Source of the DNA: Pseudomonadota bacterium
Lineage (GTDB): Bacteria > Pseudomonadota > Alphaproteobacteria > Acetobacterales > Acetobacteraceae
Direction: 5' to 3'
DNA length: 10,352 nucleotides
NCBI GenBank assembly: GCA_021785335.1
Contig: JAJYFW010000031.1
Span: 1-10,352, forward strand
Program-made: the position numbers and the translations under genes
Part shown: positions 1 to 5,937 of the stretch, one piece after another
Layout: every line of letters begins with the position of its first letter
How positions within the stretch are numbered: position 1 is the first letter of the stretch
Notes under the pieces: generated by a model
Databases searched by the model: none
What the model saw: only the letters and a program-made list of their open reading frames with translations
What the model was told of the DNA's origin: nothing

Positions 1-1
1 A

Positions 2-238
2 TACCACAGCAACCATTCTCAAACGGTCTCTCAGCGGGCGAATGAAAAATACACGAAGCTAGAACAGGAACTGAAGGGAAGACCGGGCGAACATGTGGTG
101 TTGGTTAAGGCGGGATCGTTATCCGCGATCAAACGATCTTACCCAAGCTTCTTTTTGGACACCGGCCTCTTTTTGGATTTGCTGCAATCGGCATTGAACC
201 CAGGCGCCACGGCCCTCCCGCTGGGGGGCGTTCCATAG
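2..238 (+). CDS. C-terminal end of a RelA/SpoT-domain-like protein (partial, runs off left edge)
   Basis: An open frame enters from the left edge and stops at TAG 236-238, giving 78 residues. The first 55 or so look like real protein: a charged helix (ANEKYTKLEQEL) followed by HVVLVKAGSLSAIKRSYPSF and FLDTGLFLDLL. From memory, this order (A..Y..LE, a VLV strand, then an S..L..(A/S)YP.(F/Y)F.DT..F motif) is typical of the extreme C-terminus of RelA/SpoT-domain nucleotidyltransferases, which make or resemble makers of (p)ppGpp alarmones. The catalytic domain would lie outside the window, so activity cannot be judged. The last 14 residues, after LLQSALN, look less protein-like, and this end overlaps the oppositely directed small gene at 139-366 by 100 bases. 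That is unusual for two genuine genes and hints at a disturbed 3' end in one of them. Family assignment is moderate to low. Confidence 0.5.
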   Translation, partial: YHSNHSQTVSQRANEKYTKLEQELKGRPGEHVVLVKAGSLSAIKRSYPSFFLDTGLFLDLLQSALNPGATALPLGGVP

Positions 239-366
239 ATGGCAACTGCGTCAAGTGCGCGATTAAAATCGGCAGCATCCTCAGAGGCCCCAATCTCGCG
301 AGCGGCCTCTATAAACCTCTCGCGCTGGGGCTTCTCATCCTTGGGTGACGGCCTTTTAGGGGGCAT
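139..366 (-). CDS. Small conserved-type hypothetical protein (75 aa)
   Basis: The product is a short, soluble, highly charged protein with no signal peptide or membrane segment. The N-terminal half (residues 1-44) has a Lys/Pro-rich start, then KPQRERFIEAAREIGA and an acidic helix ending NRALDAVA. This resembles a small protein of unknown function that I recall from many alphaproteobacteria, in which the RERFIEAAR helix is the conserved part. The C-terminal 30 residues (IYGTPPSG... to a Lys-rich end) lie antisense to the partial gene at 2-238 and look unlike the first half, so the natural stop may have been lost and the tail may be read-through. The start is 23 bp downstream of the stop of the ClpP-like pseudogene, in the same direction, which suggests former co-transcription. 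No good Shine-Dalgarno sequence precedes the ATG. Function unknown. Confidence 0.55.
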   Translation of the reverse strand: MPPKRPSPKDEKPQRERFIEAAREIGASEDAADFNRALDAVAIYGTPPSGRAVAPGFNADCSKSKKRPVSKKKLG

Positions 367-389
367 GGGGCAGTCTCATGGTTGAGGTT

Positions 390-913
390 TCAGACTTGGA
401 ACATCTGTGCGCCCGGGGGGACCTCGAACTCGCGGATCGCCTCTGCGATGCCGAAATCAACCGCCTCTTGAGCGTCAAAAAACACATCTCCCAGCGCATG
501 CTGGCTCCAACTGCTAGCGGGAATATTTGTATGGGACCGGATAATTGCCTCTACGCGAGCGTCTTCCCCTTCGATATAGTCCGCAGATGCCCGCATCTTG
601 GTTGCCGTCATAGGCTCGCGAGGAGAAAGGGTAGATTTGTGGATCATAAAAGTGCCGTGGGCGCTGACATATCTCGTACTGCGATAGATGATACTGATCC
701 TCCATTATATCCATGCAACTTAATAGGAAATGTCTTCAAGAAGTTATATAAAGCTATCCCGTCGGAAACCATGCCTCCGGTTGACTGGACAAGAAGATGA
801 ATCTCTTTTGCGCCGCCTTGAGTGGCCCCGCTCAGATTCGAAAATATTCTGCTGAGGCTATCTTGATCGATAGGGCCTCCCAGCGAAGCATAAACGACAT
901 CAGGAATAGCCAT
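390..913 (-). pseudogene. ClpP-like serine protease, frame-shifted by a small internal deletion
   Basis: Two frames together make one ClpP-fold protease. The N-terminal part, read from ATG 913, begins MAIPDVVYA and has the STGGMVSDG segment (equivalent to the SPGG region of ClpP) and NGGSVSSIA, whose second Ser of SVSS aligns with the ClpP nucleophile. This frame ends at a TGA at 644-646. The C-terminal part resumes one frame over near 675 with HGTFMIHKS (catalytic His) and LGDVFFDAQEAVDFGI (the GD aspartate matches the ClpP Asp region), stopping at 390. From nucleophile to His there are about 15 residues instead of the 25 of E. coli ClpP (Ser97 to His122), so roughly 22-25 bp seem to be missing around 670-679. 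ATG 913 is preferred over ATG 919 because GAGGA sits 6 bp before it. It resembles stand-alone ClpP-like proteins rather than housekeeping ClpP. As it stands, no intact triad can be made. Confidence 0.75.
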
Positions 914-988
914 CCTCATTCCTCGCTTTCAAATGGCAGCCGGAGTTGCCGAGAATCGTCCTTGAACGCCCCGTGCGCAGCCCGTAGC

Positions 989-1000
989 GACACAGCCACC
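989..1000 (+). repeat. Left terminal inverted repeat of the IS
   Basis: GACACAGCCACC abuts the transposase stop codon (TAG, 1001-1003 on the minus strand). It matches the right end at 10 of 12 positions. The assignment rests on this match alone. Confidence 0.55.
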
Positions 1001-1936
1001 CTAGACTTGGGCGGCTTGCTCGCCACGAGTCGTTCGATAGGTCAGGCGCTTGCCTGCGGCGCCTTTGAGGGCGCGCTCGGCGCGGATCACGTCGTCGGCG
1101 CCGAGGCGCTGGCGATTGTTATACCGGAAGTCGAACTCGGCCAGATAACGGTGGAGATGCTTCTCCCCGCAGTGCTGATAAATGCCGAGCATCCCGCGCT
1201 TGAAGATGGAGAACACGCCTTCGACGGTGTTGGTGTGGACATCGCCGCGCACGTATTCGTCCTTCCCGTGCTCAATGGCGTCGTGGCTGCAGAACTCGGT
1301 GCCGACGCCCCAGTAGAGACGGCTCTCGTCGGTCAGCAACAGGCTCTCACGGTCGATGTTGGCGCGCACCAGCGGGACGATGTTGGCAACGGTCGCGCTC
1401 TCGACATGGAAGGAGCGAACCTCGCCACCGCGCTCGACAAGGCTCAGCACGGGCCGCTTGTGCCCATAGCCGCGCCAAGCCTTCTTCCGGCCTTCCTTCA
1501 AGCCGATGTAGGTCTCGTCCACTTCGACTTGGACGCCAGCGCCGCCCATGGGCTCAAGGTCGCCGCGCCGCATGGCCTCACGGATACGATGCGAGAGGAA
1601 CCAAGCCGACTTCACGGTGATGCCGAGCACGCGGGCAAGCTGATGGCTGCTGATGCCCTTCTTGCTCGCGCAAAGCAGGTGGATCGCCTGCAACCACAAA
1701 TGCAGGTCGAGGTGGCTGGCCTCGAAAATGGTGCCCATCCGAACGGTGAACGGCTTACGGCAGGCGTAGCACTTGTAGAGCCCCGGCCGGGTGGTCTTAC
1801 CCGCCAGCTTGCCGACGCGCTCGGTTCCTTTGCAGTGCGGACAGAGAGGCCCATGCGGCCAGAGGCGCGCTTCGACGTATGCGAAGGCGGCGTCTTCATC
1901 GTGGAAATGTTTAGCGGAGAGAACGGACTTCGACAT
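1001..1936 (-). CDS. IS1595-family transposase
   Basis: This 311-residue transposase would cut and join the ends of its own element. The N-terminus has a zinc ribbon, CPHC at 32-35 and CYAC at 56-59. A helix-turn-helix-like segment follows (about 90-120, ISSHQLARVLGITVKSAW). The DDE-type catalytic core then shows D140 in VDETYIG, D203 in LLTDES and the HTNTVEGVFSIFKRG block with H234, N236 and E239, the arrangement typical of IS1595-type (ISXO2-like) transposases. The frame is uninterrupted and the length is normal, so the protein looks functional. The ATG at 1936 is supported by AGGAG about 7 bp upstream. The C-terminus ends next to the left repeat. A long frame on the opposite strand is only its shadow. 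Confidence 0.92.
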   Translation of the reverse strand: MSKSVLSAKHFHDEDAAFAYVEARLWPHGPLCPHCKGTERVGKLAGKTTRPGLYKCYACRKPFTVRMGTIFEASHLDLHLWLQAIHLLCASKKGISSHQLARVLGITVKSAWFLSHRIREAMRRGDLEPMGGAGVQVEVDETYIGLKEGRKKAWRGYGHKRPVLSLVERGGEVRSFHVESATVANIVPLVRANIDRESLLLTDESRLYWGVGTEFCSHDAIEHGKDEYVRGDVHTNTVEGVFSIFKRGMLGIYQHCGEKHLHRYLAEFDFRYNNRQRLGADDVIRAERALKGAAGKRLTYRTTRGEQAAQV

Positions 1937-1939
1937 GGC

Positions 1940-1984
1940 TTGCTCCTATGAGCAAACCCTACATCCATGAGGTGGGTATGTCAA
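1940..1984 (-). promoter_or_regulatory. Transposase promoter and RBS-overlapping hairpin at the IS right end
   Basis: On the minus strand a perfect TTGACA (1984-1979) is followed after 17 bp by TAGGGT (1961-1956), a partial -10 match, then by TTGCTC-ATAG-GAGCAA (1955-1940). The latter is a perfect 6-bp stem with a 4-base loop that contains most of the AGGAG ribosome-binding site. With this -10, transcription would start near 1949, inside the loop, so the element's own mRNA would lack the 5' arm while a transcript entering from outside would contain the whole hairpin. The boxes and the stem are visible; the regulatory reading is inference. Confidence 0.5.
1971..1982 (-). repeat. Right terminal inverted repeat of the IS
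   Basis: Read inward on the minus strand this is GACATACCCACC, matching the left end at 10 of 12 positions. Its outer four bases are also the last four bases of a TTGACA box that begins 2 bp outside the proposed element. Confidence 0.55.
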
Positions 1985-1996
1985 GTATCACATCGC

Positions 1997-2821
1997 CTAC
2001 AAGAAAGAACGTTCTTCCCTGAATATTGCGGACAACCCCGCGCGATAGTCGGGATAGCTCCAGCTTATCCCGAGGGCTGCCTTCGTCGCCGCCGAGGACA
2101 CGCGCCGGTTTTCGGCCCAGAAGCCCAGCGCCATCGGCGACATCGCGCGGGCCGCCTCGGCGAACGGCAGCAGCGGCGGCGGGGCCATGCCGAGCAGCCG
2201 CGCCGCTTCCTCCGTCACCGCGCGCGGCTCCGCGGGCAGGTCGTCGGCGAAATGCAGCACGCGCACGCCGGCGGGCGGGCGGGACAGCGCCGCGACGACG
2301 GCGCGGGCGATGTCGTCGCGGTGGATGCGGCTGAAGACATGGCCGGGCCGGTCGATCCGCCGCCCGCGCCCCGCGCGCAGTTCGTCGATCGCGGAACGCC
2401 CAGGCCCGTAGATGCCGGCGACGCGGCAGAGGTCGACGCCCGCGGCCGGCGCCAGCGCGGCCCATTGGCGCTCCACTGCCAGACGCGCGGCGTTGCGCGG
2501 CTGCATCGGGCGTGGCTCGGTCGCCTCGTCCACCCAGGCGCCGGCACGTCCGCCGTAGATGCCGGTCGAGGAAAGGTAGATGGCGTGGCGCAGCCGTCCG
2601 CGCGCCAGGGCCTCGCCGTGCGCGGCCAGCACGGGGTCCGTTCCGCCGTCCGGCGGTGCCGTCGCGACCACTGCCTCGGCACTGCGCGCGTCGACGCCGG
2701 CGAACGCTTCCATGCCCGGACCGGGCGTGCGGCTCGCCAGTACCGCGTCGTACCCGGCCGCCAGCGCCGCGAGATGGATCGCGCGCCCGGTATACCCCGC
2801 GCCGAAGACGAGAACCCTCAG
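1997..2821 (-). CDS. Atypical short-chain dehydrogenase / NAD-dependent epimerase-like protein (YeeZ-type)
   Basis: This is a Rossmann-fold protein of 274 residues. Residues 2-12 give [11 protein letters not shown], with the GxGxxG dinucleotide-binding loop at G7, G9 and G12. Downstream are LSSTGIYGG, a WVDE motif, QPRNAARLAVE, VAGIYGPGRSA and RIHRDDIA, all in the order of extended/atypical SDRs such as E. coli YeeZ, which is of similar length. The usual YxxxK catalytic pair is missing: where it would be expected the sequence is RNAARLA. It may therefore bind a nucleotide without ordinary dehydrogenase chemistry, and its substrate is unknown. The conserved part begins directly at LRVLVF, and no ATG, GTG or TTG lies close by in frame. 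The best start is CTG at 2821-2819, forming CTGA with the stop of fzlA, which implies translational coupling. The stop lies 14 bp from the proposed IS end. Confidence 0.82.
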   Translation of the reverse strand: MRVLVFGAGYTGRAIHLAALAAGYDAVLASRTPGPGMEAFAGVDARSAEAVVATAPPDGGTDPVLAAHGEALARGRLRHAIYLSSTGIYGGRAGAWVDEATEPRPMQPRNAARLAVERQWAALAPAAGVDLCRVAGIYGPGRSAIDELRAGRGRRIDRPGHVFSRIHRDDIARAVVAALSRPPAGVRVLHFADDLPAEPRAVTEEAARLLGMAPPPLLPFAEAARAMSPMALGFWAENRRVSSAATKAALGISWSYPDYRAGLSAIFREERSFL

Positions 2822-3486
2822 AAGTCGAGGTCCGCGTAATGCGCCGGCGGGTTGAACCCCGGCACGCGCTCGGCGAGCAGCGGGCGGAACGAGGGGCGGG
2901 ACTTGATCCGCGCGTACCACTCCTGGGCCGAGGGGTATTTCGCCCACTCGATCTCGCCCATGAAATCCAGCACCGAGAGATGCGCGGCCGCGGCGAAATC
3001 CGCGAGCGAGATGTTCGGCCCGGCGAGCCAGCGCCGCCGCTCCGCCATCCAGCCGAGATGCTCCATGTGCGCGCGCAGGTTGGCATAGCCCGCGCGCAGC
3101 GCCGCCGCGTCCGGGTGCCCGATGCCGGAGATGCGCTTGTAGTATTTCTCGCCGTTGAGGTTGCGCGTCACCGCGCCGTCGAAGGTCTCGTCGAACCAGG
3201 CGACCAGGCGCCGCACCTCCACGCGCTCGCCCAGCGTGTTCCCGAGCAGCGGCGTGTCCGGATAGGCCTCCTCCAGGTATTCGAGGATCACGCCGGAGCC
3301 GGGGATCGCCAGCCCGTTGTCCTCCACCAGCGTCGGCACCGTGCCGGCGGGATTGAGTGCCAGATACTCCTCCCGCCGCTCCCAGACGCGCTCCTGGCGA
3401 AGCTCGAAGGGCAATCGCTTCTCGGCGAGGACGAGGCGGACCTTACGGCAATAGGGGGAGAGGGGCAGGTGGTAGAGGATTCGCAT
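2818..3486 (-). CDS. fzlA: GST-fold FtsZ-binding protein FzlA (probable)
   Basis: This 222-residue protein belongs to the glutathione S-transferase superfamily. The N-terminal thioredoxin-like domain (about 1-80) starts [18 protein letters not shown] and has the cis-proline motif TVP at 49-51. The all-helical domain follows (about 90-205; [20 protein letters not shown]), then a conserved-looking tail ending HYADLDF. The usual glutathione-contact E/D-S-x-A motif is replaced by GSGVI around 63-67, fitting a non-enzymatic GST relative. Its overall pattern ([27 protein letters not shown], the ADLDF end) matches what I remember of alphaproteobacterial FzlA, which binds FtsZ filaments and sets constriction rate in Caulobacter. 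ATG 3486 gives the standard N-terminus; no strong Shine-Dalgarno is seen. The next gene is coupled by CTGA. It could instead be another GST; the fold is certain, the FzlA name less so. Confidence 0.8.
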   Translation of the reverse strand: MRILYHLPLSPYCRKVRLVLAEKRLPFELRQERVWERREEYLALNPAGTVPTLVEDNGLAIPGSGVILEYLEEAYPDTPLLGNTLGERVEVRRLVAWFDETFDGAVTRNLNGEKYYKRISGIGHPDAAALRAGYANLRAHMEHLGWMAERRRWLAGPNISLADFAAAAHLSVLDFMGEIEWAKYPSAQEWYARIKSRPSFRPLLAERVPGFNPPAHYADLDF

Positions 3487-3565
3487 CGCCGCGCTTATGG
3501 CATCGCGCAAACCGCGCCGGAAGCGGCCATTCCGCGCGCGGCCGCAATCCTGCCACCCCGGCGTG

Positions 3566-3619
3566 GTCTTGCCAGCCGCCGTCTTGCCAGCCGCCGTCTT
3601 GCCCGCCGCCGTCTTGCCC
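3566..3619. repeat. 15-bp tandem repeat between fzlA and tkt
   Basis: Three full copies of GTCTTGCC(A/C)GCCGCC lie at 3566-3580, 3581-3595 and 3596-3610, followed by a partial fourth copy (GTCTTGCCC, 3611-3619). The first two copies are identical and the third differs at one base. The array lies in the 235-bp divergent intergenic region. Because 15 is a multiple of three, the open frames running through it encode KTAAG or AVLPA repeats, but I consider these non-coding. Confidence 0.85.
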
Positions 3620-3668
3620 TGGGGGCCAGCCGCCTCTACCAACCTTCACGCCTTACGGACCCCGGGTC

Positions 3669-3682
3669 ACCCAGGCCTGGGT
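3669..3682. promoter_or_regulatory. 14-bp perfect palindrome upstream of tkt (possible operator)
   Basis: ACCCAGGCCTGGGT is a perfect palindrome ending 39 bp before the tkt start codon. Immediately upstream, GACCC-C-GGGTC (3658-3668) repeats the same half-site. The pair could bind a dimeric regulator of tkt or form stems in the tkt leader. No known regulator is recognised, and some palindromes are expected by chance at this GC content. Confidence 0.3.
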
Positions 3683-3721
3683 CTTTCGCATCCAGATCGA
3701 CAACGCCGCGAAGGGAAGCGC

Positions 3722-5758
3722 ATGGCCAGCCTCGCCGAAAGCCCGACCACCAACCCGGCCCAGGCCGCGCAGGCGGCGATACTCGCCCGTCCCGCTACGC
3801 AGGAGAGGCGCATGGCCGATGCCATCCGCGCGCTGGCGATCGACGCCGTGGAGGCAGCGAAGTCCGGCCATCCCGGCATGCCGATGGGCATGGCCGATGC
3901 CGCGACGGCGCTCTGGTCGCGCTTCCTGAAATTCGATGCCGCCGACCCGACCTGGCCGGACCGCGACCGCTTCGTGCTCTCCGCCGGCCACGGCTCGATG
4001 CTGCTCTACGCGCTGCTGCACCTCACCTGCCACGCCGGCATGGAGATCGACGTGCTGCGGCGCTTCCGCCAGCTTGATTCCGCCGCCGCCGGCCACCCCG
4101 AGTTCGGCGAGCACCCGGCGATCGAGACCACGACCGGCCCGCTCGGCCAGGGCATTGCCACCGCCGTGGGCATGGCGCTCGCCGAGCGCATGCTCGCCGC
4201 CCGCTTCGGCCGCAGCCTGGTCGACCACCGCACCTGGGTCATCGCCAGCGACGGCGACCTGATGGAGGGGATCAGCCACGAGGCGATCTCCATCGCGGGG
4301 CATCTGCGTCTCTCCCGCCTCGCGGTGCTGTGGGACGACAACAGCATCTCGATCGACGGCAGCACCGGGCTCGCCAACTCGGAGGACACGCTGCGCCGCT
4401 TCGGCGCCGCCGGCTGGGCGACGCGGCGCGTCGACGGGCACGACGCCGCCGCCGTCGCCTCGGCGCTGTCCTACGCGGTGCGCTCGCGCAAGCCGACGCT
4501 GATCGCGTGCCGCACCATCATCGGCTTCGGCGCGCCGACCAAGGCGGGCACGGCCGCGAGCCACGGCGCGCCGCTCGGGGCGGACGAAGCCGCCTCGGCC
4601 AAGCAGGCGCTGGGCTGGAACCATCCGCCGTTCGAGGTGCCGGAGGGCATCGCCGAGGCGTGGCGCCAGCGCGGCATGCGCGGCGCGCCCGCCCGCCGCG
4701 CCTGGCTCAAGCGGCTCGCCAACCACCCGCAGCGCGCGGAGTTCGAGCGCGTCATGGCCGGCCGCCTGCCGGACACCGCCTACGAGGCGCTGGCGGGGCT
4801 GCGCGCGGAGATCGCCGGCGGCAAGCCCAAGCTCGCCTCCCGCCAGGCGAGCCAGAAAGTGCTGGAGGCGCTGGTCCCCGCGGTGCCGGAACTGATCGGC
4901 GGCTCGGCCGACCTTTCCGGCTCCAACCTCACCTTCGTGAAGGGCATGGGGACGGTGAAGCCCGGCGACTACGCCGGCCGCTACGTCCACTGGGGCGTGC
5001 GCGAGCACGGCATGGCCGCGGCGATGAACGGCATGGCGCTGCACGGCGGCCTCATTCCCTACAGCGGCACGTTCTTCGTCTTCACCGACTACATGCGCCC
5101 CGCGCTGCGCCTCGCGGCCCTGATGCGCCGGCGAGCCATCCATGTGCTCACGCACGATTCCATCGGCCTCGGCGAGGACGGGCCGACGCACCAGCCGATC
5201 GAGCACCTCGCCTCGCTGCGGGCGATGCCCAACATGTTCGTCTTCCGCCCGGCCGACGCGATGGAGACGGCGGAGTGCTGGGAGCTCGCGCTGCGCCGTT
5301 CGGACGGGCCCTCCTGCCTGGTGCTCAGCCGCCAGGCCCTGCCGCCGCTGCGCACCGATGCCTCCGAGAACCGCAGCGCGCGCGGCGGCTACGTTCTGGC
5401 GGAGGCCGGGCACCGCGCCGCGACCATCGTGGCCACGGGCAGCGAGGTCGCGATCGCCATGGCGGCGCGCGCGGCGCTGGCGGCGGAGGGCATCGACGTC
5501 GCCGTGGTCTCGCTGCCCTGCTGGGAGCTGTTCTTCGCCCAGGATCCGGCCTGGCGCGAAGCCGTGCTCGGCACCGCGCCGCGCATCGGCATCGAGGCCG
5601 CGAGCAGCTTCGGCTGGGAGCGCGTGCTCGGCACGGACGGCGTGTTCCTCGGCCTCGACCGGTTCGGCGCCTCCGCTCCGTTCGAGGAACTGTACCGCCA
5701 TTTCGGCCTCACCGCGGAGGCGCTCGCCGCCGCCGTGCGCCGCCGGGTTGGCGTGTGA
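3722..5758 (+). CDS. tkt: Transketolase
   Basis: This thiamine-diphosphate enzyme (678 residues; E. coli TktA has 663) moves two-carbon ketol units between sugar phosphates in the cytosolic non-oxidative pentose phosphate pathway. Visible landmarks are H50 in [10 protein letters not shown]90 in AGHGSMLLY, the TTTGPLGQG loop, the ThDP/metal motif SDGDLMEG at 176-183 (SDG replaces the usual GDG), the downstream metal-binding Asn in [10 protein letters not shown], catalytic Glu428 in WGVREHGM, and [15 protein letters not shown] with the substrate-binding His residues. All key residues are present. ATG 3722 is chosen because AAGGGA (3711-3716) lies 5 bp upstream and the protein then starts [10 protein letters not shown]; the frame is open further upstream through the 15-bp repeat but has no family-like sequence there. 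It leads the tkt-gap-pgk cluster and is divergent from fzlA. Confidence 0.97.
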   Translation: MASLAESPTTNPAQAAQAAILARPATQERRMADAIRALAIDAVEAAKSGHPGMPMGMADAATALWSRFLKFDAADPTWPDRDRFVLSAGHGSMLLYALLHLTCHAGMEIDVLRRFRQLDSAAAGHPEFGEHPAIETTTGPLGQGIATAVGMALAERMLAARFGRSLVDHRTWVIASDGDLMEGISHEAISIAGHLRLSRLAVLWDDNSISIDGSTGLANSEDTLRRFGAAGWATRRVDGHDAAAVASALSYAVRSRKPTLIACRTIIGFGAPTKAGTAASHGAPLGADEAASAKQALGWNHPPFEVPEGIAEAWRQRGMRGAPARRAWLKRLANHPQRAEFERVMAGRLPDTAYEALAGLRAEIAGGKPKLASRQASQKVLEALVPAVPELIGGSADLSGSNLTFVKGMGTVKPGDYAGRYVHWGVREHGMAAAMNGMALHGGLIPYSGTFFVFTDYMRPALRLAALMRRRAIHVLTHDSIGLGEDGPTHQPIEHLASLRAMPNMFVFRPADAMETAECWELALRRSDGPSCLVLSRQALPPLRTDASENRSARGGYVLAEAGHRAATIVATGSEVAIAMAARAALAAEGIDVAVVSLPCWELFFAQDPAWREAVLGTAPRIGIEAASSFGWERVLGTDGVFLGLDRFGASAPFEELYRHFGLTAEALAAAVRRRVGV

Positions 5759-5760
5759 TT

Positions 5761-5791
5761 GCCTGCTCCGCAGGCTGGGCGCCTGACGCCC
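5761..5791 (+). other. Two back-to-back hairpins after tkt
   Basis: GCCTG-CTCCG-CAGGC (5761-5775) and GGGCG-CCTGA-CGCCC (5777-5791) are perfect 5-bp stems with 5-base loops, starting 2 bp after the tkt stop. No T-run follows, so this is not a convincing intrinsic terminator. It may attenuate transcription or protect the tkt 3' end so that gap is expressed separately. Short GC-rich stems are common at this composition. Confidence 0.3.
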
Positions 5792-5848
5792 CGCGCCGCC
5801 GGCAAGGCACCGTTGACGAGAGATGACGCGCGCAGCCGGAACGAAAAC

Positions 5849-5856
5849 GCTAGAAC
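5849..5856 (+). promoter_or_regulatory. Possible gap promoter -10 element
   Basis: GCTAGAAC matches the Caulobacter housekeeping -10 consensus GCTANAWC as I remember it. The nearest -35-like sequences, TTGACG at 5813-5818 and ATGACG at 5823-5828, are farther away than ideal (the closer one leaves 22 bp before the TAGAAC hexamer), so the promoter is only tentative. A start here would give gap-pgk a leader of about 75 nt carrying the AACGAAGCT repeats. Confidence 0.3.
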
Positions 5857-5892
5857 CCGCGCGCCCGCCCGCGGCGAGCCCCGCATGCGACC

Positions 5893-5919
5893 AACGAAGC
5901 TCGCGCAACAAACGAAGCT
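5893..5919 (+). repeat. Direct repeat AACGAAGCT upstream of gap
   Basis: AACGAAGCT occurs at 5893-5901 and again at 5911-5919, 18 bp apart start to start, ending 18 bp before the gap start codon. The AT content is high compared with the surroundings. It may be a regulator site or a chance duplication; the ribosome-binding site AGGGA (5921-5925) follows directly. Confidence 0.35.
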
Positions 5920-5937
5920 GAGGGAAACCACCACGCC

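Larger units (their letters stand above)
989..1982 (-). mobile_element. IS1595-family insertion sequence, about 1 kb
   Basis: A single transposase gene fills almost the whole element. The proposed limits are 12-bp imperfect terminal inverted repeats: inward GACACAGCCACC at 989-1000 and, on the other strand, GACATACCCACC at 1982-1971 (10 of 12 identical). The length of 994 bp fits this family. The 8 bp outside each end (981-988 and 1983-1990) do not match, so I cannot show a target duplication; either the ends are placed slightly wrong or the element has been involved in a deletion or rearrangement. The element separates the lower-GC, partly decayed left segment from the GC-rich chromosomal genes on the right. 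Confidence 0.75.

Noticed and set aside
378..800. A + strand frame of 140 codons opposite the ClpP-like gene
   Set aside because: The minus strand shows protease motifs in two consecutive frames; the + frame has no recognisable features.
797..1951. A 384-codon + strand frame opposite the transposase
   Set aside because: The opposite strand has zinc ribbon and DDE motifs of a full-length transposase; this frame has none and crosses the IS boundary.
2005..2016. 12-bp palindrome AAGAACGTTCTT near the end of the SDR gene
   Set aside because: It lies within the coding end (the EERSF region), has no T-run of a terminator and sits in no promoter position; probably codon-driven chance.
2819..2947. 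Longer SDR starting at GTG 2947 inside fzlA
   Set aside because: It adds 42 residues of Pro/Ala/Arg-rich sequence antecedent to the Rossmann strand, wholly out of frame over a real gene.
3566..3619. CRISPR array
   Set aside because: The 15-bp units are directly adjacent with no unique spacers; it is a simple tandem repeat.
3487..3642. N-terminal extension of fzlA encoding KTAAG repeats
   Set aside because: The family-like N-terminus begins at MRILYHL (ATG 3486); the extension is only the open frame through the tandem repeat.
3653..5911. A 752-codon open frame on the minus strand opposite tkt, and long + strand frames at 4330-5826 and 2512-4077
   Set aside because: They mirror or shift the frames of clearly identified genes, have Arg/Ala/Gly-heavy low-complexity translations and show no family motif; high GC suppresses stop codons.
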